The translations under genes were made by a program, and so were the position numbers. This document shows positions 62,728 to 64,000 of a stretch of DNA of 64,000 bases, in pieces. The stretch is from the NCBI GenBank assembly GCA_023383815.1, contig JAHDYG010000007.1:1-64000 (forward strand), written 5' to 3'. The number at the start of each line of letters is the position of its first letter. Within the stretch, counting starts at the first letter, position 1. Below the pieces are notes generated by a model. The model was not told where the DNA came from, searched no databases, and saw only the letters and a list, made by a program, of their open reading frames with translations. The DNA is from Rhodocyclaceae bacterium. Lineage in GTDB: Bacteria > Pseudomonadota > Gammaproteobacteria > Burkholderiales > Rhodocyclaceae.

Positions 62728-62737
62728 GCGGAGCGCC

Positions 62738-63310
62738 ATGCGCAGCCTGGCCGTAGCGCGCGGCGCGCTGTTCGTCGCGCTGCCCTTCGTCGTGTACTTC
62801 GCGTTGCAGCGCTTCGAGCCGCGCGTGGTCGGCCTCGCGCTGCTCGCCTTACTGCTCACGCGCCTGCCGCGCCGCATGTTGACCGCTGTGTGGGCGGCGG
62901 GCTGGCGTGCCTTGCTGGCCGCAGGCAGCGTGCTCGCGATCGCCGCGCTGCTGTGGCTCGCCAACGATCCGGCCTGGGTCAGGAGCTATCCGGTCGTGAT
63001 CAACGCGCTGCTCTTCACCGCTTTCGCCCTGTCGCTCGCGCGCCCGCCGAGCGTCGTCGAGCGCATCGCGCGCCTGCGTCACGGCACGCTGCCGCCCGAG
63101 GCCGTCGCCTACACGCGCCGCGTGACCCAGCTCTGGTGCGCCTTCTTTGCCGCCAACGGCGCGATCGCGGCCTGGACCGCCTTCGCCGCCTCGCCCGAGA
63201 TCTGGGTGCTGTACAACGGCCTTGTCGCCTACCTGCTGATCGGCGCCCTGTTCGCCGGCGAGTGGGCCTACCGGCGCCTGCGCTTCGGTGCACAGGCGGG
63301 CGGACGATGA
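62738..63310 (+). CDS. COG4648-type membrane protein of the aryl-polyene cluster
   Basis: A 190-residue integral membrane protein with about five or six helices. The motif ARLRHGTLPPEAVAYTRRVTQLWCAFFAANG is the most conserved part of this family, which regularly accompanies the carriers and AMP-ligase in aryl-polyene clusters. Its function is unknown. The stop overlaps the start of the next gene (ATGA). Confidence 0.85.
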   Translation: MRSLAVARGALFVALPFVVYFALQRFEPRVVGLALLALLLTRLPRRMLTAVWAAGWRALLAAGSVLAIAALLWLANDPAWVRSYPVVINALLFTAFALSLARPPSVVERIARLRHGTLPPEAVAYTRRVTQLWCAFFAANGAIAAWTAFAASPEIWVLYNGLVAYLLIGALFAGEWAYRRLRFGAQAGGR

Positions 63311-64000
63311 CGCCACCGGCCTTCCTCCCCCTCGCCGGACTCCTCGCCCGCGGGCGCCCTGCGGATCACCCGGTCGCCTGGATCGGCGCGCGCCTCGTGC
63401 CCTGGCAGGACTTCGAACGGCGCGTGCGCACCGTGCATGCGTTCGTCGCCCGGAGCGACGCCCGGCAGTGGCTGCTCGCCTGCGCCGATCCGTTCGATTT
63501 CGCCGTCGCGCTCTTTGCCGTCTGGCAGGCCGGCCGGCGCGCGCTGATTCCACCCTCGCAACAGCCCGGGGCGATCGAGGCGGTGGCCGGCGAGGCCGAC
63601 GCCCGTCTCGACGACGCAACGCTCGCAAACCTCCCCGCAGGCGCAGCCGACGCCGGGCGCACACCACTCGTGCCGTTCGCGCCGCTCGACCCTGCGCACT
63701 GCGGCCTCGATCTCTTCACCTCGGGCACTTCCGGCGACGCGCAGCGCATCGCCAAGTCCCTCGCGCAGCTCGATGCCGAAGTCGCGACGCTGCAGGCGCA
63801 ATGGGGCGCACTGCCCGGTCCGGTGCTCGCGACCGCACCGCACCACCACATCTACGGCCTGCTCTTCCGCCTGCTGTGGCCGCTCGCGGCCGGGCGTCCG
63901 TTCGATGCCGGAACCTGCGACGTGCCGGAACTCTTGCTCGCCCGTCTCGCCACGCTCGGACCGGCGCTGCTGGTCTCGAGCCCGGCGCAGCTCGCGCGCC
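63307..64000 (+). CDS. AMP-dependent acyl/aryl ligase, truncated by window edge
   Basis: The first 231 residues of an AMP-binding enzyme. The phosphate-binding loop DLFTSGTSGDAQRIAKSL is seen near residue 140, and ATAPHHHIYGLLFRLLWPL follows. In aryl-polyene clusters this ligase activates the 4-hydroxybenzoate-type starter or a fatty acid for a carrier. The reading frame is open to the end of the window; a fused dehydratase part often follows but cannot be seen. Confidence 0.9.
   Translation, partial: MTPPAFLPLAGLLARGRPADHPVAWIGARLVPWQDFERRVRTVHAFVARSDARQWLLACADPFDFAVALFAVWQAGRRALIPPSQQPGAIEAVAGEADARLDDATLANLPAGAADAGRTPLVPFAPLDPAHCGLDLFTSGTSGDAQRIAKSLAQLDAEVATLQAQWGALPGPVLATAPHHHIYGLLFRLLWPLAAGRPFDAGTCDVPELLLARLATLGPALLVSSPAQLAR

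Overview
The window is high-GC, gene-dense chromosomal DNA from a betaproteobacterium. It is most likely a member of Rhodocyclales (Azoarcus/Thauera/Zoogloea type). This is inferred from the ubiK-comM genes divergent from glnK-amtB-TorF porin, the proteobacterial-type gshA with gshB, the thrH gene, and the aryl-polyene type lipid cluster at the right edge. No rRNA, tRNA or CRISPR array was seen.

Layout. (1) 1-3906: the end of an integron. A tyrosine integrase (intI) with a LexA box over its start points right. A low-GC cassette of at least 2.7 kb points left and carries a complete type II restriction-modification pair, bounded by a GTTATGC core site next to intI and the first 55 bases of an attC hairpin at the window edge. 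(2) 3920-13552: housekeeping genes: metH behind an S-adenosylhomocysteine riboswitch, a lipoprotein, pdxH, a rhodanese, a Bcr/CflA efflux pump, a HigBA-like toxin-antitoxin pair, comM and ubiK. (3) 13630-16304: a nitrogen-control unit (NtrC site, sigma-54 promoter, glnK, amtB, porin). (4) 16326-25355: purU, thrH, ilvA, a polar amino-acid ABC transporter, an outer-membrane protein and an ABC-F ATPase. (5) 25336-34147, all leftward: gshA, gshB, apbE, a DMT exporter, then a TonB-dependent receptor, a periplasmic binding protein and a membrane diguanylate cyclase that look like one sensing unit.

(6) 34239-41823 is the accessory island and the most interesting part. It contains a diversity-generating retroelement (DGR) that was identified by aligning repeats by hand. 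Two secreted DUF1566/Lcl (C-type-lectin-fold) proteins carry variable repeats at 39053-39176 and 36763-36895. An Avd-type four-helix-bundle gene lies beside the first. An asparagine-codon-rich template repeat lies at 38371-38492. Each variable repeat differs from the template at 18 template adenines and at only 3 other positions. No reverse transcriptase is present: the expected place holds a REP-associated tyrosine transposase (RAYT), clustered REP elements and a 186-bp-period duplication. The same island holds an orphan NPPY DNA methyltransferase and an AAA/PD-(D/E)XK ATPase that share the same 5' end.

(7) 41918-64000: an M48-TPR lipoprotein, a heterotetrameric-type sarcosine oxidase operon in which the alpha and gamma subunits are fused, its likely GlxA-type regulator, a YcgR-like PilZ protein, a thioesterase, fumC divergent from acnA, a kinase-regulator-diguanylate cyclase operon, a Kef-type antiporter, and the first six genes of an aryl-polyene type biosynthetic cluster, which runs off the right edge.
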